From positions 1 through 28,350 of the forward strand of contig UQXP01000020.1 of the NCBI GenBank assembly GCA_900545055.1: DNA of 28,350 nt, read 5' to 3'. Positions 1-7,664 of this stretch are shown here, one piece after another. This DNA comes from an uncultured Collinsella sp. (GTDB lineage: Bacteria; Actinomycetota; Coriobacteriia; Coriobacteriales; Coriobacteriaceae). The translations under genes and the position numbers were made by a program. Numbering within the stretch: the stretch's first letter is position 1; the number at the start of each line of letters is the position of its first letter. A model generated the notes under the pieces. The model ran no database searches. It saw only the letters and a program-made list of their open reading frames with translations, and was not told the DNA's origin.

Positions 1-37
1 TCAGTCTATTTTGTCCCACCAACACCGCTGATACGAC

Positions 38-1666
38 CTAACCTCGAGCTTCTTCGAGCATCTGCTTGGCGTGCGCCAGGCTTGCCTCGGACTGATCGCC
101 GCTCAACATGCGGGCGATCTCGGCGGTACGCGCTTCGCCGGTTACCTCGTCCAAATGCGTCTGGGGAACATCGCCCGGTTCCTTGCTGACAACATAATGC
201 TTGTCAGCCATGACGGCGACCTGCGCCAGGTGGGTTACGACGATGACCTGATGTGTGGCGGCAAGATCTGCCAGCACGCCCGCGAGAGCACGCGCCGTGG
301 AGCCACCGACACCAGCATCGACCTCGTCAAACACCAGCGTATCAACACCGTCCGCGTTACCGAGGACGACCTTACTTGCCAGCATGACGCGGCTGAGCTC
401 GCCGCCCGACGCAATGCGGCGCAGGGGACGTGGCGTCAAGCCGGCACCGCTGCGGTATAGCAGCTCGTAGCTCGAAGGACCAACGGGCGTCCACTCAGCA
501 CGGGGAAGATCACGCGACTCCCAGACGAGCTCGGCGCCGCCCATCTCCAGGCGAGCCATCTGGCAGCCCACCTCGTGGCAGAAGCGCGGGGCCGCCGTAT
601 TGCGGGCACGCTTAAGTGCCTTGGCAGCGGCAAACAACTCGCGCTCGGCGCTCCCAAGTGCCTCACGCGCCTTTTTGATCTGTTCATCGCCATCATCGAC
701 CAGGGACAGCAGCTCTTGCGAGCGATCGCGCATGGCAAAAACATCGTCCATGGTGGGGCCCCACTGACGCAACAGGCCCTTGAGGTCGGAATACCGCTCA
801 CGCATGCGAGCGAGCTCGCGCGGGTCGAAGGCGACGCCATCGCGATAGTTACGAAGCTCGTTCGCGCAATCCTCAAGGGAGATACAGGCATCCGAAATCG
901 CATCGGCAATGTCGCCGAGTTTGCGATCGACGGTAGCCATTCGGGAAAGCTCTGCCACGGCGCTGTTCACGGCATCGAGCGCTCCCCCTTCAGAGGCAAG
1001 CGATGCATGGGCATCGTTAGCCGTGGCAACCAGTACCTCGGCATGTTCGGAGCGCGGCAGCAGCTCCTCGAGTTCCTCATACTCACCCGGCTTGGGGTCG
1101 ACCTCGCCGATGCGCTCGAGGGCAAAGCGCGCCTCCTCGACGCGGCTCCCCTGTGCACGCGAGGCCTCTTCGACACGTCGAACCTCCTTGGCGGCAGCGC
1201 GCGATGCTTTAAAGCAGGCACGGTACGCATCCAGCGCCTCAAGCGCAGACCGCCCCGCCCAGGCATCGACCATCGCAACGTGATGCGCCGGATCGAGCAA
1301 GCGCTGGTGCTCGTGTTGGCCGCACAGATCCATCATCACGCCAACGCGCTCCGAAAGCTCGCGCACACTGGCGATGCGGCCGTCAATCTTCACGCGGCTG
1401 CGGCCCTCGGCAGAAAGGCTGCGCTGCACGGTGAACCCCTCCGTGTCGTGCGGGCCGTCAAACAGCCGCGCCTCGACGCTCGCCAGCGCCTCGCCCTCGC
1501 GCACCGTCGACGAATCCGCGCGCTCGCCCAAAATAAGCTTGAGGGCCGAGAGCAGCGCGGTCTTGCCAGCACCGGTCTCACCGGTCAGGACGGTCAAGCC
1601 GGCACTCGGCACCAACGTCGCCTCGCGAATGAGTGCAATGTTGGAAACCTGCAGCTCATCGATCAT
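38..1666 (-). CDS. recN: DNA repair ATPase RecN
   Basis: SMC-like ATPase that acts early in recombinational repair of double-strand breaks, in the cytoplasm on DNA. The 542-residue length matches the family (about 550). Visible motifs are Walker A GETGAGKT at residues 29-36, the ABC signature SGGEL at about 420-424, and Walker B ending LVFDE with D447/E448, followed by a D-loop. The central several hundred residues are charged and helical, as expected for the coiled-coil arm. I start it at ATG 1666 (MIDELQVSN) because RecN proteins begin there; an in-frame upstream start would add seven unusual residues. The start overlaps the end of nadK by 11 bases, implying translational coupling. It is the last visible gene of the efp operon; only 37 bases precede the window edge and nothing can be called in them. 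Confidence 0.97.
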   Translation of the reverse strand: MIDELQVSNIALIREATLVPSAGLTVLTGETGAGKTALLSALKLILGERADSSTVREGEALASVEARLFDGPHDTEGFTVQRSLSAEGRSRVKIDGRIASVRELSERVGVMMDLCGQHEHQRLLDPAHHVAMVDAWAGRSALEALDAYRACFKASRAAAKEVRRVEEASRAQGSRVEEARFALERIGEVDPKPGEYEELEELLPRSEHAEVLVATANDAHASLASEGGALDAVNSAVAELSRMATVDRKLGDIADAISDACISLEDCANELRNYRDGVAFDPRELARMRERYSDLKGLLRQWGPTMDDVFAMRDRSQELLSLVDDGDEQIKKAREALGSAERELFAAAKALKRARNTAAPRFCHEVGCQMARLEMGGAELVWESRDLPRAEWTPVGPSSYELLYRSGAGLTPRPLRRIASGGELSRVMLASKVVLGNADGVDTLVFDEVDAGVGGSTARALAGVLADLAATHQVIVVTHLAQVAVMADKHYVVSKEPGDVPQTHLDEVTGEARTAEIARMLSGDQSEASLAHAKQMLEEARG

Positions 1667-2516
1667 GACGCACTCCGTAGAACACACGGCTCACCGAGTT
1701 ATAGAAGCTCTCGGGACCGTAATCAAGAAGCAGCACATCTCCGGGCCCGCGGCGCACCGCCACGCTCTCAACGGTGCCATCGCAGGTAATAAACTGTCCA
1801 TCGATAGCGATCGCCGGAATGCTTGGACGGTCATCAGACATAAAGATTTCGACGACATCACTCGGCGAAGTCAAGAAGGCGCGGGCCTGAATGGTGTGCG
1901 GCGCAATGGGCACGCAGACCATACCCGTATAGTCGGGGCTCACGATGGGGCCACCCGCACTGAGCGCATACCCCGTAGAACCAGTCGCCGTGGACACGAC
2001 CACGCCGTCGCCACGAAGTCGATCGATATGATGGCCCGACACCGTGATGTCGAACTCGACCATATCGGACAGCGGACCGCGGGTAAGCGCCATGTCGTTG
2101 AGGGCGAAGGTGCGCACGACATCCTTCGTACCGTCTTCGCGCACGGACACGATATCCGCGGCGATGGTGGCGCGACGGCTCACGTGCAGCTCGCCGGAAA
2201 GGGCGTCGCTCACGACCTGCAGAATGTCGCGCTCCTCGGGGCTCGCAGCAGTTAAAAAGCCCAGGTGACCATAGGAAAGACCGAGGATAGGAATCTCGCG
2301 ATGGTTGAGGATGCGGGCAGCGCGCAGCAACGTACCGTCGCCGCCGAGCGTAATGACCAGATCGGAGCCGTCAATATCAGGCGTGCTCTGAATCTTGGAT
2401 CGCTGGTCGGCAGCCCATGCCACCTCATAGCCCTGGCGCGTCAGCCAAAGCTCGAGCATCAGGCCGCTCTCGACCGCCTCTTGCTTGTAGTAATTGGGAA
2501 CCAGAAAGACCTTCAT
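1656..2516 (-). CDS. nadK: NAD kinase
   Basis: Phosphorylates NAD to NADP using ATP or polyphosphate; cytoplasmic. The 286 residues carry the family signatures: the GGDG motif at 58-61 containing the catalytic aspartate, the ND pair at 140-141, and the glycine-rich DGVVVSTATGSTGYALSAGG block at 170-189 that forms the NAD site and dimer contacts. The start ATG overlaps the tlyA stop by four bases (2513-2516), and the end overlaps recN by 11 bases, so tlyA, nadK and recN should be co-translated. The tlyA–nadK–recN order is common in Gram-positives; argR, often found between nadK and recN in Firmicutes, is absent here. Confidence 0.97.
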   Translation of the reverse strand: MKVFLVPNYYKQEAVESGLMLELWLTRQGYEVAWAADQRSKIQSTPDIDGSDLVITLGGDGTLLRAARILNHREIPILGLSYGHLGFLTAASPEERDILQVVSDALSGELHVSRRATIAADIVSVREDGTKDVVRTFALNDMALTRGPLSDMVEFDITVSGHHIDRLRGDGVVVSTATGSTGYALSAGGPIVSPDYTGMVCVPIAPHTIQARAFLTSPSDVVEIFMSDDRPSIPAIAIDGQFITCDGTVESVAVRRGPGDVLLLDYGPESFYNSVSRVFYGVRHDR

Positions 2517-3325
2517 AGCGTTGCAGCTTTCTCGCTCAAAACCGATACCTGGGATTGCAGCTCGTCTTGCGAGCGGTCGCCGGGTTCAAATCTCGTGCCG
2601 TACAGGAAAAACTCAACGTTGCCCTTGGCACCATGAATGGGTGACACGCACACATCGTCCGGGAACAGCCCCTTGGCAGCAAAGAGTTCAACCGCCGCCA
2701 CGAGCGTATCGCGGCGCACGGCGGGATCGGTCACAATGCCGCCCTCACCCACCAACGCCGCCGGAGCCTCAAACTGCGGCTTTACGAGCGTGCAGAATGC
2801 ACCCGTAGGCGCCAGGCACGCCAGCACCGCATCGATAATATTCGCGATGCTGGTAAACGAGACATCACACACTGCCAGGTCGATGGCGCCGGCATAGCCA
2901 AGCTCAGGCAGCTGCGTCACGTTTGTGCGCTCATGCAGCGTCACGCGATCGTCCTGACGCAACGACCAATCGAACTGGGCGCGACCCACGTCCACCGAGA
3001 CAACGGTCGCAGCTCCGCGCTTGAGCAGGCAATCGGTAAAGCCGCCGGTAGAGCAGCCCACATCCAGACAGGCAAGGCCCGTCGGATTGATACCAAACGC
3101 ATCAAGCGCGCCTTCGAGCTTAAGACCGCCGCGGCCAACATATGGAATGCGCCCCTTCATGTGCAACGGCAGACCCGGGGTCACCTTAAGGCCCGGCGAA
3201 GTCAAGCGCTCGCCGCCACTCGAGACCAAGCCGGCCATAAGAGTGCGAAGGGCATCCGCGCGATCGGCGCAGATGCCCTGTGAAATCAGTTCGTCATCAA
3301 GACGCACGCGTTTCATGAATGCCAT
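2513..3325 (-). CDS. tlyA: TlyA-family rRNA 2'-O-methyltransferase (hemolysin-like)
   Basis: Predicted SAM-dependent 2'-O-methyltransferase of 16S and/or 23S rRNA cytidines. The S4 RNA-binding domain spans roughly residues 5-65 and an FtsJ/RrmJ-like methyltransferase fold follows. The SAM motif is LDVGCSTGGFTD at 87-98. The K-D-K-E catalytic tetrad is intact at K69 (GRGGLK), D154 (VCDVSF), K182 (LVKPQFE) and E238 (GNVEFF). The start is uncertain: ATG 3325 (used here, 270 aa), ATG 3316, or TTG 3328. None has a strong ribosome binding site, and the xseB stop lies just upstream, so coupling is likely. The methyltransferase assignment is firm. Which rRNA positions are modified (TlyA type I versus II) cannot be read from sequence alone, but the full S4 domain and length resemble the longer, actinobacterial type. 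Confidence 0.93.
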   Translation of the reverse strand: MAFMKRVRLDDELISQGICADRADALRTLMAGLVSSGGERLTSPGLKVTPGLPLHMKGRIPYVGRGGLKLEGALDAFGINPTGLACLDVGCSTGGFTDCLLKRGAATVVSVDVGRAQFDWSLRQDDRVTLHERTNVTQLPELGYAGAIDLAVCDVSFTSIANIIDAVLACLAPTGAFCTLVKPQFEAPAALVGEGGIVTDPAVRRDTLVAAVELFAAKGLFPDDVCVSPIHGAKGNVEFFLYGTRFEPGDRSQDELQSQVSVLSEKAATL

Positions 3326-3351
3326 CAACCATTCGTATCCGGAGATGCGGC

Positions 3352-3591
3352 CTAGCTATCCTGGGATTCGTTTGCCGCATCCTCATCGTATTCCTGCTCG
3401 AGCTTGTCGGCCTCACGCGGCGTCAACTCAAACTTGTCGACCATATCGACCGCGCGGGAGCCCAGCTCAATCGCTTCGTCAAACAAATCGAGCGAACGCT
3501 CCAAGGAGGTATCCTTGGAACGAACGGTAGCGATGATCTGGTCCAAGCGGTCCGAGATCTCGTCGAAGTTGCGGACGGAACCCTCTGGCAT
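3352..3591 (-). CDS. xseB: Exodeoxyribonuclease VII small subunit
   Basis: Small helical subunit that binds XseA to form exonuclease VII, which degrades single-stranded DNA. At 79 residues it is normal for the family. The hallmark segment FDEISDRLDQIIATV followed by LERSLDLFDEAIELG (two amphipathic helices) is present, with an acidic C-terminal tail. Its ATG lies 2 bases after the nusB stop and has a good Shine-Dalgarno (GAGGAG) inside the end of nusB. The large subunit gene xseA, normally the immediate upstream neighbour, is not in this window; nusB occupies that position. Confidence 0.92.
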   Translation of the reverse strand: MPEGSVRNFDEISDRLDQIIATVRSKDTSLERSLDLFDEAIELGSRAVDMVDKFELTPREADKLEQEYDEDAANESQDS

Positions 3592-3593
3592 AG

Positions 3594-4178
3594 CTACTCC
3601 TCGACGGAGTCGACAACAGCCTCGGCGGCGTCCGCATCCTCGGCCAGCACGCCGGCCTCAGCCTGGGCAACCGCAACCTTGGCGGCAGCCTCGGCAGCCT
3701 GTGCCTCCTCGCGAGCGCGATCTTCGGCCAGCAACTCTTGGTACAGGTCCTCGCCTGGCAGCTCCTCGCTGCGAGCGATCTTGCCCAGCACGCCGTTGAC
3801 GAACGAAGCGGACTGGTCGGTGCCATAGGCCTTGGCAAGCTCGACAGCCTCGTTGATCACGATGGCGTCCGAGACCTCCTCGTCGGTGAGGAAACGCATC
3901 TCGTAAACGGCGATACGCAGCAGATTGCGGTCGGCGCCGGGCATGCGCATAAGATCCCAGTTCTTGGCAACGGAGCGCAGAGCGCAGTCGATGCGGTCGA
4001 TATGCTCGTAGGCACCGCGGCACAGCTCCAACGCATAGGGCTCGAGGGGACCCTTCGAGATCAGGAAATCACCCTCGAGGACGCGCTCGAGCGGGCTGTC
4101 CGTGGCCTCGGCCTGGAACAGCAGCTGCAGCGCCTGACTGCGGGCAAGCGTACGCCCGCGATAAACCTTAAGGCTCAA
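3594..4178 (-). CDS. nusB: Transcription antitermination factor NusB with acidic C-terminal extension
   Basis: Binds boxA RNA together with ribosomal protein S10 in rRNA antitermination complexes. The all-helical NusB core covers residues about 8-145, with typical features SQALQLLFQAE near the N-terminus, DRNLLRIAVYEM in the middle and INEAVELAKAYG...FVNGVLGKI toward the end. The protein has 194 residues, about 50 more than usual; the extra C-terminus is Ala/Glu-rich (EDRAREEAQAAEAAAK...), likely a helical or disordered acidic tail. The start is TTG at 4178, supported by AAGGAG six bases upstream inside the end of the Asp23 gene and by the conserved basic N-terminus. It lies three bases downstream of the Asp23 gene and two upstream of xseB. 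Confidence 0.95.
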   Translation of the reverse strand: MSLKVYRGRTLARSQALQLLFQAEATDSPLERVLEGDFLISKGPLEPYALELCRGAYEHIDRIDCALRSVAKNWDLMRMPGADRNLLRIAVYEMRFLTDEEVSDAIVINEAVELAKAYGTDQSASFVNGVLGKIARSEELPGEDLYQELLAEDRAREEAQAAEAAAKVAVAQAEAGVLAEDADAAEAVVDSVEE

Positions 4179-4181
4179 AGG

Positions 4182-4544
4182 TTACTCCTTGGGGAAAACG
4201 AGGCCGTCGATGCAAACGTCAACACGCTCAACCTCAACGCCCACCTGGGCATCGATGGCGGCGACCACGGCGGCGCGAACGGCCTCGGCGAGTTTCTTGA
4301 ACGGATAGCCAAAGAACACCACGGCACGCACGGTGAGTGCGAGCTTGTCGCCGACGACCTCGACCTCGACCGCCGGCTCGGAAGCCGGGGCCTTGGACGA
4401 GAGCATCATGGAGACAAGGTTGGTGGCAAGGTCCTTGACGCCAACGGAGGCGATGCCCTCGACATCGGACACGGCGCGCGAGACGATGGCGGTCAGAACA
4501 TCGGGCGAAATGCCGATGCCGTCAATCTTGATTTCCTGGGGCAT
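4182..4544 (-). CDS. Asp23/Gls24 family envelope stress response protein
   Basis: 120-residue single-domain Asp23 (DUF322) protein. Family features seen are the N-terminal IGISPDVLTAIVSRAVSDVEGIASV segment (split here as helix plus short strand), the middle strand block EVEVVGDKLALTV, and the VQ-like helix region AVRAAVVAAIDAQVGVEVERVDVCIDGLVF. In Firmicutes such proteins are abundant membrane-associated or cell-envelope stress proteins; between efp and nusB this type is a standard neighbour (YqhY-like) and is linked to fatty-acid/envelope homeostasis in Bacillus. That role here is by analogy only. An AGGAGG ribosome binding site lies just upstream of ATG 4544. It is in the efp operon, 24 bases after efp. 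Confidence 0.9.
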   Translation of the reverse strand: MPQEIKIDGIGISPDVLTAIVSRAVSDVEGIASVGVKDLATNLVSMMLSSKAPASEPAVEVEVVGDKLALTVRAVVFFGYPFKKLAEAVRAAVVAAIDAQVGVEVERVDVCIDGLVFPKE

Positions 4545-4568
4545 GAGTCCTCCTAGAAGAGTTGGTTG

Positions 4569-5132
4569 CTAGACGCGGGAGACGAACTTGCCGTCGCGGG
4601 TGTCAACCTTGATGACCTCGCCCTCGTTGAGGTACATGGGGACCTGGATGACAGCGCCGGTGTCGATCGTGGCCGGCTTGGTGGAACCCTGGACGGTGTC
4701 GCCCTTAAAGCCCGGGTCGGTCTGGACGATGGTGGTCTCGATGAACATCGGCGGGGTCACGCCCATGAGCTCATCGTCGGCGAAGAGCAGCTGGCAGATG
4801 TCGTTCTCGCGCAGCCACTTGGAGTTCTCGCCCACCATGTCCTCGGGAACGGGAACCTGCTCATAGGTCTCGTTGTCCATGAAGATGTAGTCGGCGCCAT
4901 CGTTGTAGAGGTACTGGAACTCACGGGTGGTGAGCATGACGCTCTCGAACTTGGTGCCGGCGTTGCAGGTGTTCTCGACGACACGGCCGCTCTTGATGTC
5001 GCGGGTCTTGTAGCGCACAAACGCGCCGCCCTTGCCCGGCTTGACATGCTGGAACTCGACGATGGTGTAGACCTTGTCCTTGATGCGGAGACCGAGGCCG
5101 TTCTTGAAGTCGGCGGTAGAAATGGTAGGCAT
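4569..5132 (-). CDS. efp: Elongation factor P
   Basis: Binds between the ribosomal P and E sites and rescues ribosomes stalled on polyproline. The 187 residues show the three-domain EF-P layout: KOW-like domain I (1-65), OB domains II and III, and the C-terminal signature region IKVDTRDGKFVSRV. The tip loop KPGKGGAF places lysine at position 34, the site that is modified in species carrying EpmA or another modification system; no modifying enzyme is encoded in this window. ATG 5132 is chosen because MPTISTADFKNG is the conserved N-terminus and AAAGG lies upstream; the reading frame extends 11 codons further without homology. First gene of the seven-gene operon down to recN. Confidence 0.97.
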   Translation of the reverse strand: MPTISTADFKNGLGLRIKDKVYTIVEFQHVKPGKGGAFVRYKTRDIKSGRVVENTCNAGTKFESVMLTTREFQYLYNDGADYIFMDNETYEQVPVPEDMVGENSKWLRENDICQLLFADDELMGVTPPMFIETTIVQTDPGFKGDTVQGSTKPATIDTGAVIQVPMYLNEGEVIKVDTRDGKFVSRV

Positions 5133-5189
5133 AGCGACCTTTCTTGTTATGGGCAGAACGCACAAGCGTCCAAATTACATACGACCGAA

Positions 5190-5195
5190 ATTATA
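5190..5195 (-). promoter_or_regulatory. Probable -10 box of the efp operon promoter
   Basis: On the minus strand this is a perfect TATAAT, 57 bases upstream of the efp start. The -35 region is weak (no TTGACA-like hexamer at 16-18 bases). It is the only good promoter element between the pepP terminator and efp, so it probably drives efp–asp23–nusB–xseB–tlyA–nadK–recN. Confidence 0.55.
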
Positions 5196-5226
5196 CACTT
5201 GCTGACGGCGCCTGCAGCGAGCGCAT

Positions 5227-5269
5227 AAAAAGAGAACGCGGGGCGTCCGAATCGATCCGGACGCCCCGC
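5227..5269 (-). terminator. Rho-independent terminator after pepP
   Basis: Perfect 12-bp GC-rich stem (5238-5249 with 5258-5269), 8-base loop AATCGATC, followed on the minus strand by a T-rich tract (5227-5236). It lies 22 bases past the pepP stop and isolates pepP from efp. Confidence 0.92.
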
Positions 5270-5291
5270 CCCAAAAATCTATCGAAATGGG

Positions 5292-6422
5292 CTAGCAATC
5301 GATGACGTGCAGGTCGTGCGGGGTCTTGGTGAAGGGCTCGTAGCCGTTCTCGGTGACCACGCCGTAGTCCTCCAGGCGCACGCCGCCCACACCGGGCAGG
5401 TACACGCCGGGCTCCATGGTGATAACCGAGCCGACCTCGATGATGTTCTTGCTGCGGTTGAAGTTGGGCAGCTCATGGATGTCGATGCCCACGCCGTGGC
5501 CCAGACCATGGTTGTAGTAATCGCCATAGCCGGCATCGCCGATGATCTTCTTGGAAAGCTTGAAAATGTCGTTGCCCTCGACGCCCGGATGGATGGCGGC
5601 GACGCACTCCTCGTGGGTGCGGCGCACGAGCGCGTACAGGTCGAGCTGCTCCTGGGTAGGCTCGCCCATCACGACGGTGCGCGTCATGTCGGAACGATAA
5701 TCGCAGTAGCCCGCGCCGTAATCCATGAGGACAAAGTCGCCCTTCTCGATGACACGGTCACTCGGCACGGCATGCGGGTTGGCGGTGTTGGGACCGCTCG
5801 CCACGATAGAGCCGAAGGCCAGGCTGTCGGCGCCGTTGGCGAACATAAAGTTCTCGAGCTCGTTGCGAACCTGCTTCTCGGTCATGCCGGGTTTAATAAA
5901 ACCGAGCATATGCTGGAAGGCGGCATCGGTGATCGACTGCGCATGGCGCATGAGCTCGATCTCCTCGGAGTCCTTGATGGCACGCATCTTGCGGATGTCA
6001 TCATGCATCAGCGGCAACATGCAGGCGACGGAACGGTCCTCCAGACCACGCTGAATACCCTGGTAGAAGTTGATCTGCATGTCGTCCTCGACAGCGCAGA
6101 CGCGGCACTTGTCGGCCGCGATCTTGCAGGCGACCCAACCGGGGATGGTGCCCTCGTCCATGTCGTAGACCCAGGGGCTGCCGGCGGGCGTGTTCTCCTC
6201 AAAGCTGTTGAGGTAGCGCGAGTCGGTGTGGAACAGGCACTGGTCAGCCGTAATAAACGCAGCGTGCGGGAACTCGAAGGTGTAGTCGAACACGCCCTTC
6301 ACGCCCGTAAGCCAACGAAGGTTGGCCTCGTCGCGCACCACGATGGCGTCGTAGCCACGCTCGGCCATCAGGGCACGGACACGCTCGATACGACCGGCAG
6401 GACCGGCAGCAAACTCAGACAT
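5292..6422 (-). CDS. pepP: M24-family Xaa-Pro aminopeptidase
   Basis: Cytoplasmic dimetal aminopeptidase predicted to release the N-terminal residue before proline. The 376 residues comprise an N-terminal creatinase-like domain (about 10-135) and a C-terminal pita-bread catalytic domain. All five metal ligands are visible: D234, D245, H309, E337 and E351, in LMDYG, YRSDMTRT, GLGHGVG, TMEPGV and RLEDYG. The length and pairing next to efp are typical for Gram-positive PepP/YqhT-type peptidases. The start ATG 6422 has AAAGGA upstream. It sits alone between the aroB-like gene (133 bases) and its own terminator. Substrate preference (Xaa-Pro versus prolidase) is inferred from domain layout only. 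Confidence 0.93.
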   Translation of the reverse strand: MSEFAAGPAGRIERVRALMAERGYDAIVVRDEANLRWLTGVKGVFDYTFEFPHAAFITADQCLFHTDSRYLNSFEENTPAGSPWVYDMDEGTIPGWVACKIAADKCRVCAVEDDMQINFYQGIQRGLEDRSVACMLPLMHDDIRKMRAIKDSEEIELMRHAQSITDAAFQHMLGFIKPGMTEKQVRNELENFMFANGADSLAFGSIVASGPNTANPHAVPSDRVIEKGDFVLMDYGAGYCDYRSDMTRTVVMGEPTQEQLDLYALVRRTHEECVAAIHPGVEGNDIFKLSKKIIGDAGYGDYYNHGLGHGVGIDIHELPNFNRSKNIIEVGSVITMEPGVYLPGVGGVRLEDYGVVTENGYEPFTKTPHDLHVIDC

Positions 6423-6476
6423 GCAGATTCCTTTCTTGTTGTCTCTATATAGACGGAACGGGTCTCAACCGAACGA

Positions 6477-6495
6477 CGGAATCGCATGCGATCCG
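6477..6495. promoter_or_regulatory. Palindrome upstream of pepP, possible operator
   Basis: Perfect 12-bp palindrome ATCGCATGCGAT (6481-6492) flanked by CGG/CCG, about 60 bases upstream of the pepP start in an AT-variable intergenic region. No T-run follows, so it is not a terminator. It could be a regulator binding site; this is inference only. Confidence 0.25.
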
Positions 6496-6554
6496 CAACC
6501 GATTGAAAACCCGCCCCTCAACATGATACGAAAGACGATGGAAGTCAATAAATC

Positions 6555-7664
6555 TTAGAGAAGTTCTTTGCGAGAAGCCAAGTAGGCATGAGCATGGCGC
6601 TCAAGAACCTCGTCCTCGACGCTCGTTAGACGAATGGCGCCAAGTGCCGCGGGCAGCGGCAACATGCTGCGGTTCGAGCGTGCAAACTGCTGCTTGCGGA
6701 ACTCCTCGATATATGCGGCAGGCTCCAGATTGAAGGAAAGTTCCTCGATACCAAAGTCCTCCAAGCAGTCATCGACCTCAAAGACGTAATCGATATCGAA
6801 ATCGCAGGCATCATGTGCTAGGCGCGCCTCAAAGCGCATTCCCTCGGACAACAGCTGGTAGGCAGAGACCTGCGAAGCGGCATCGCCCAAGCAAGCGCAC
6901 AGGGTACGCTCCCCCGTCTTGCCAAAATCGAGCGCATGGCTGGCGCTCGGGTTCGTGGCCATCAGTACGTTCTTGCGGGCAGTCTGAGACCATTGAACAG
7001 CATTGACGAGCGCGACCTCCTCGCCAGCGAGAATCTCGGGGACGGTCTCGGTAAACTGATTCCAGCGCGACTTGCTGCTCGAAAGCATGGTGCCCACGAG
7101 CACGGCATATCCGCGCTTGAGGTCCTCGGGGTCAGCCTCGCGAACAAGGTCGAGATCGCACACGACCAGGCCCGGCTCGGGACGGAACGCGATAGCGGGA
7201 AGCGCGTTGGCAGCGGATGCCACAAGCGGCTCCATCGTCGTCGCAACCGTGAGCATGGCATCGAACGTCGTCGGCAGTAGGGCGCACTCGGTGCGGCCGC
7301 ACCACTGGTTGGCACACCAGCAAACAACCGAGCAGGTCGCCGCATCGCCGACGGCAACGACAAGGTCGTCACAGGTAATGCCGTTAGCTGACAGAGCACC
7401 AAAGACGACATCGGCATCGGACAGTGTGGCACCGGCAGGCGAAACCTCGAGGATGAGTTGCGACACGGTAAAACCGGCATCGACCAGTGCATGCTCGACA
7501 ACTTCACCAAAACGCTCGGATGTGGCATCGTTCCAAACCACCATCGCGCGCTTAGGCTTGCCCACAGCCGAGGCAAACATGCGCGACAGCTCCTCGAACG
7601 CGCCCAATCCGACGCGGACATCAACGCTGCGGTTTTGGAAATTGATCAGTTGACGGCGAATCAT
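6555..7664 (-). CDS. AroB-like (3-dehydroquinate synthase-fold) protein lacking catalytic residues
   Basis: 369 residues aligning along the whole length with 3-dehydroquinate synthase: Rossmann-like N-domain (1-110), the VPTT-equivalent LLPTTFD at 129-135, the VVDLD-equivalent VVCDLDL at 167-173, then the helical C-domain. The functional signatures are gone. The GGGxxGD nucleotide loop is VGDAATC (105-111), and the SVGGKT active-site loop has no recognisable counterpart. The glutamate zinc ligand of GLAEVIK is V188 in GYAVLVG. The GHTFGHA pair of histidines is K249 and R253, and the LHGE histidine is A268. By alignment it therefore should not bind zinc or make dehydroquinate. The frame is intact and the ATG overlaps the aroK stop by four bases, so it appears expressed. 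Its role is unknown; regulatory partner, repurposed fold or decaying gene are possible. Confidence 0.75.
   Translation of the reverse strand: MIRRQLINFQNRSVDVRVGLGAFEELSRMFASAVGKPKRAMVVWNDATSERFGEVVEHALVDAGFTVSQLILEVSPAGATLSDADVVFGALSANGITCDDLVVAVGDAATCSVVCWCANQWCGRTECALLPTTFDAMLTVATTMEPLVASAANALPAIAFRPEPGLVVCDLDLVREADPEDLKRGYAVLVGTMLSSSKSRWNQFTETVPEILAGEEVALVNAVQWSQTARKNVLMATNPSASHALDFGKTGERTLCACLGDAASQVSAYQLLSEGMRFEARLAHDACDFDIDYVFEVDDCLEDFGIEELSFNLEPAAYIEEFRKQQFARSNRSMLPLPAALGAIRLTSVEDEVLERHAHAYLASRKELL

Noticed and set aside
1..37. Possible stop codon of another minus-strand gene at bases 1-3
   Set aside because: Only three bases are available; a gene cannot be supported.
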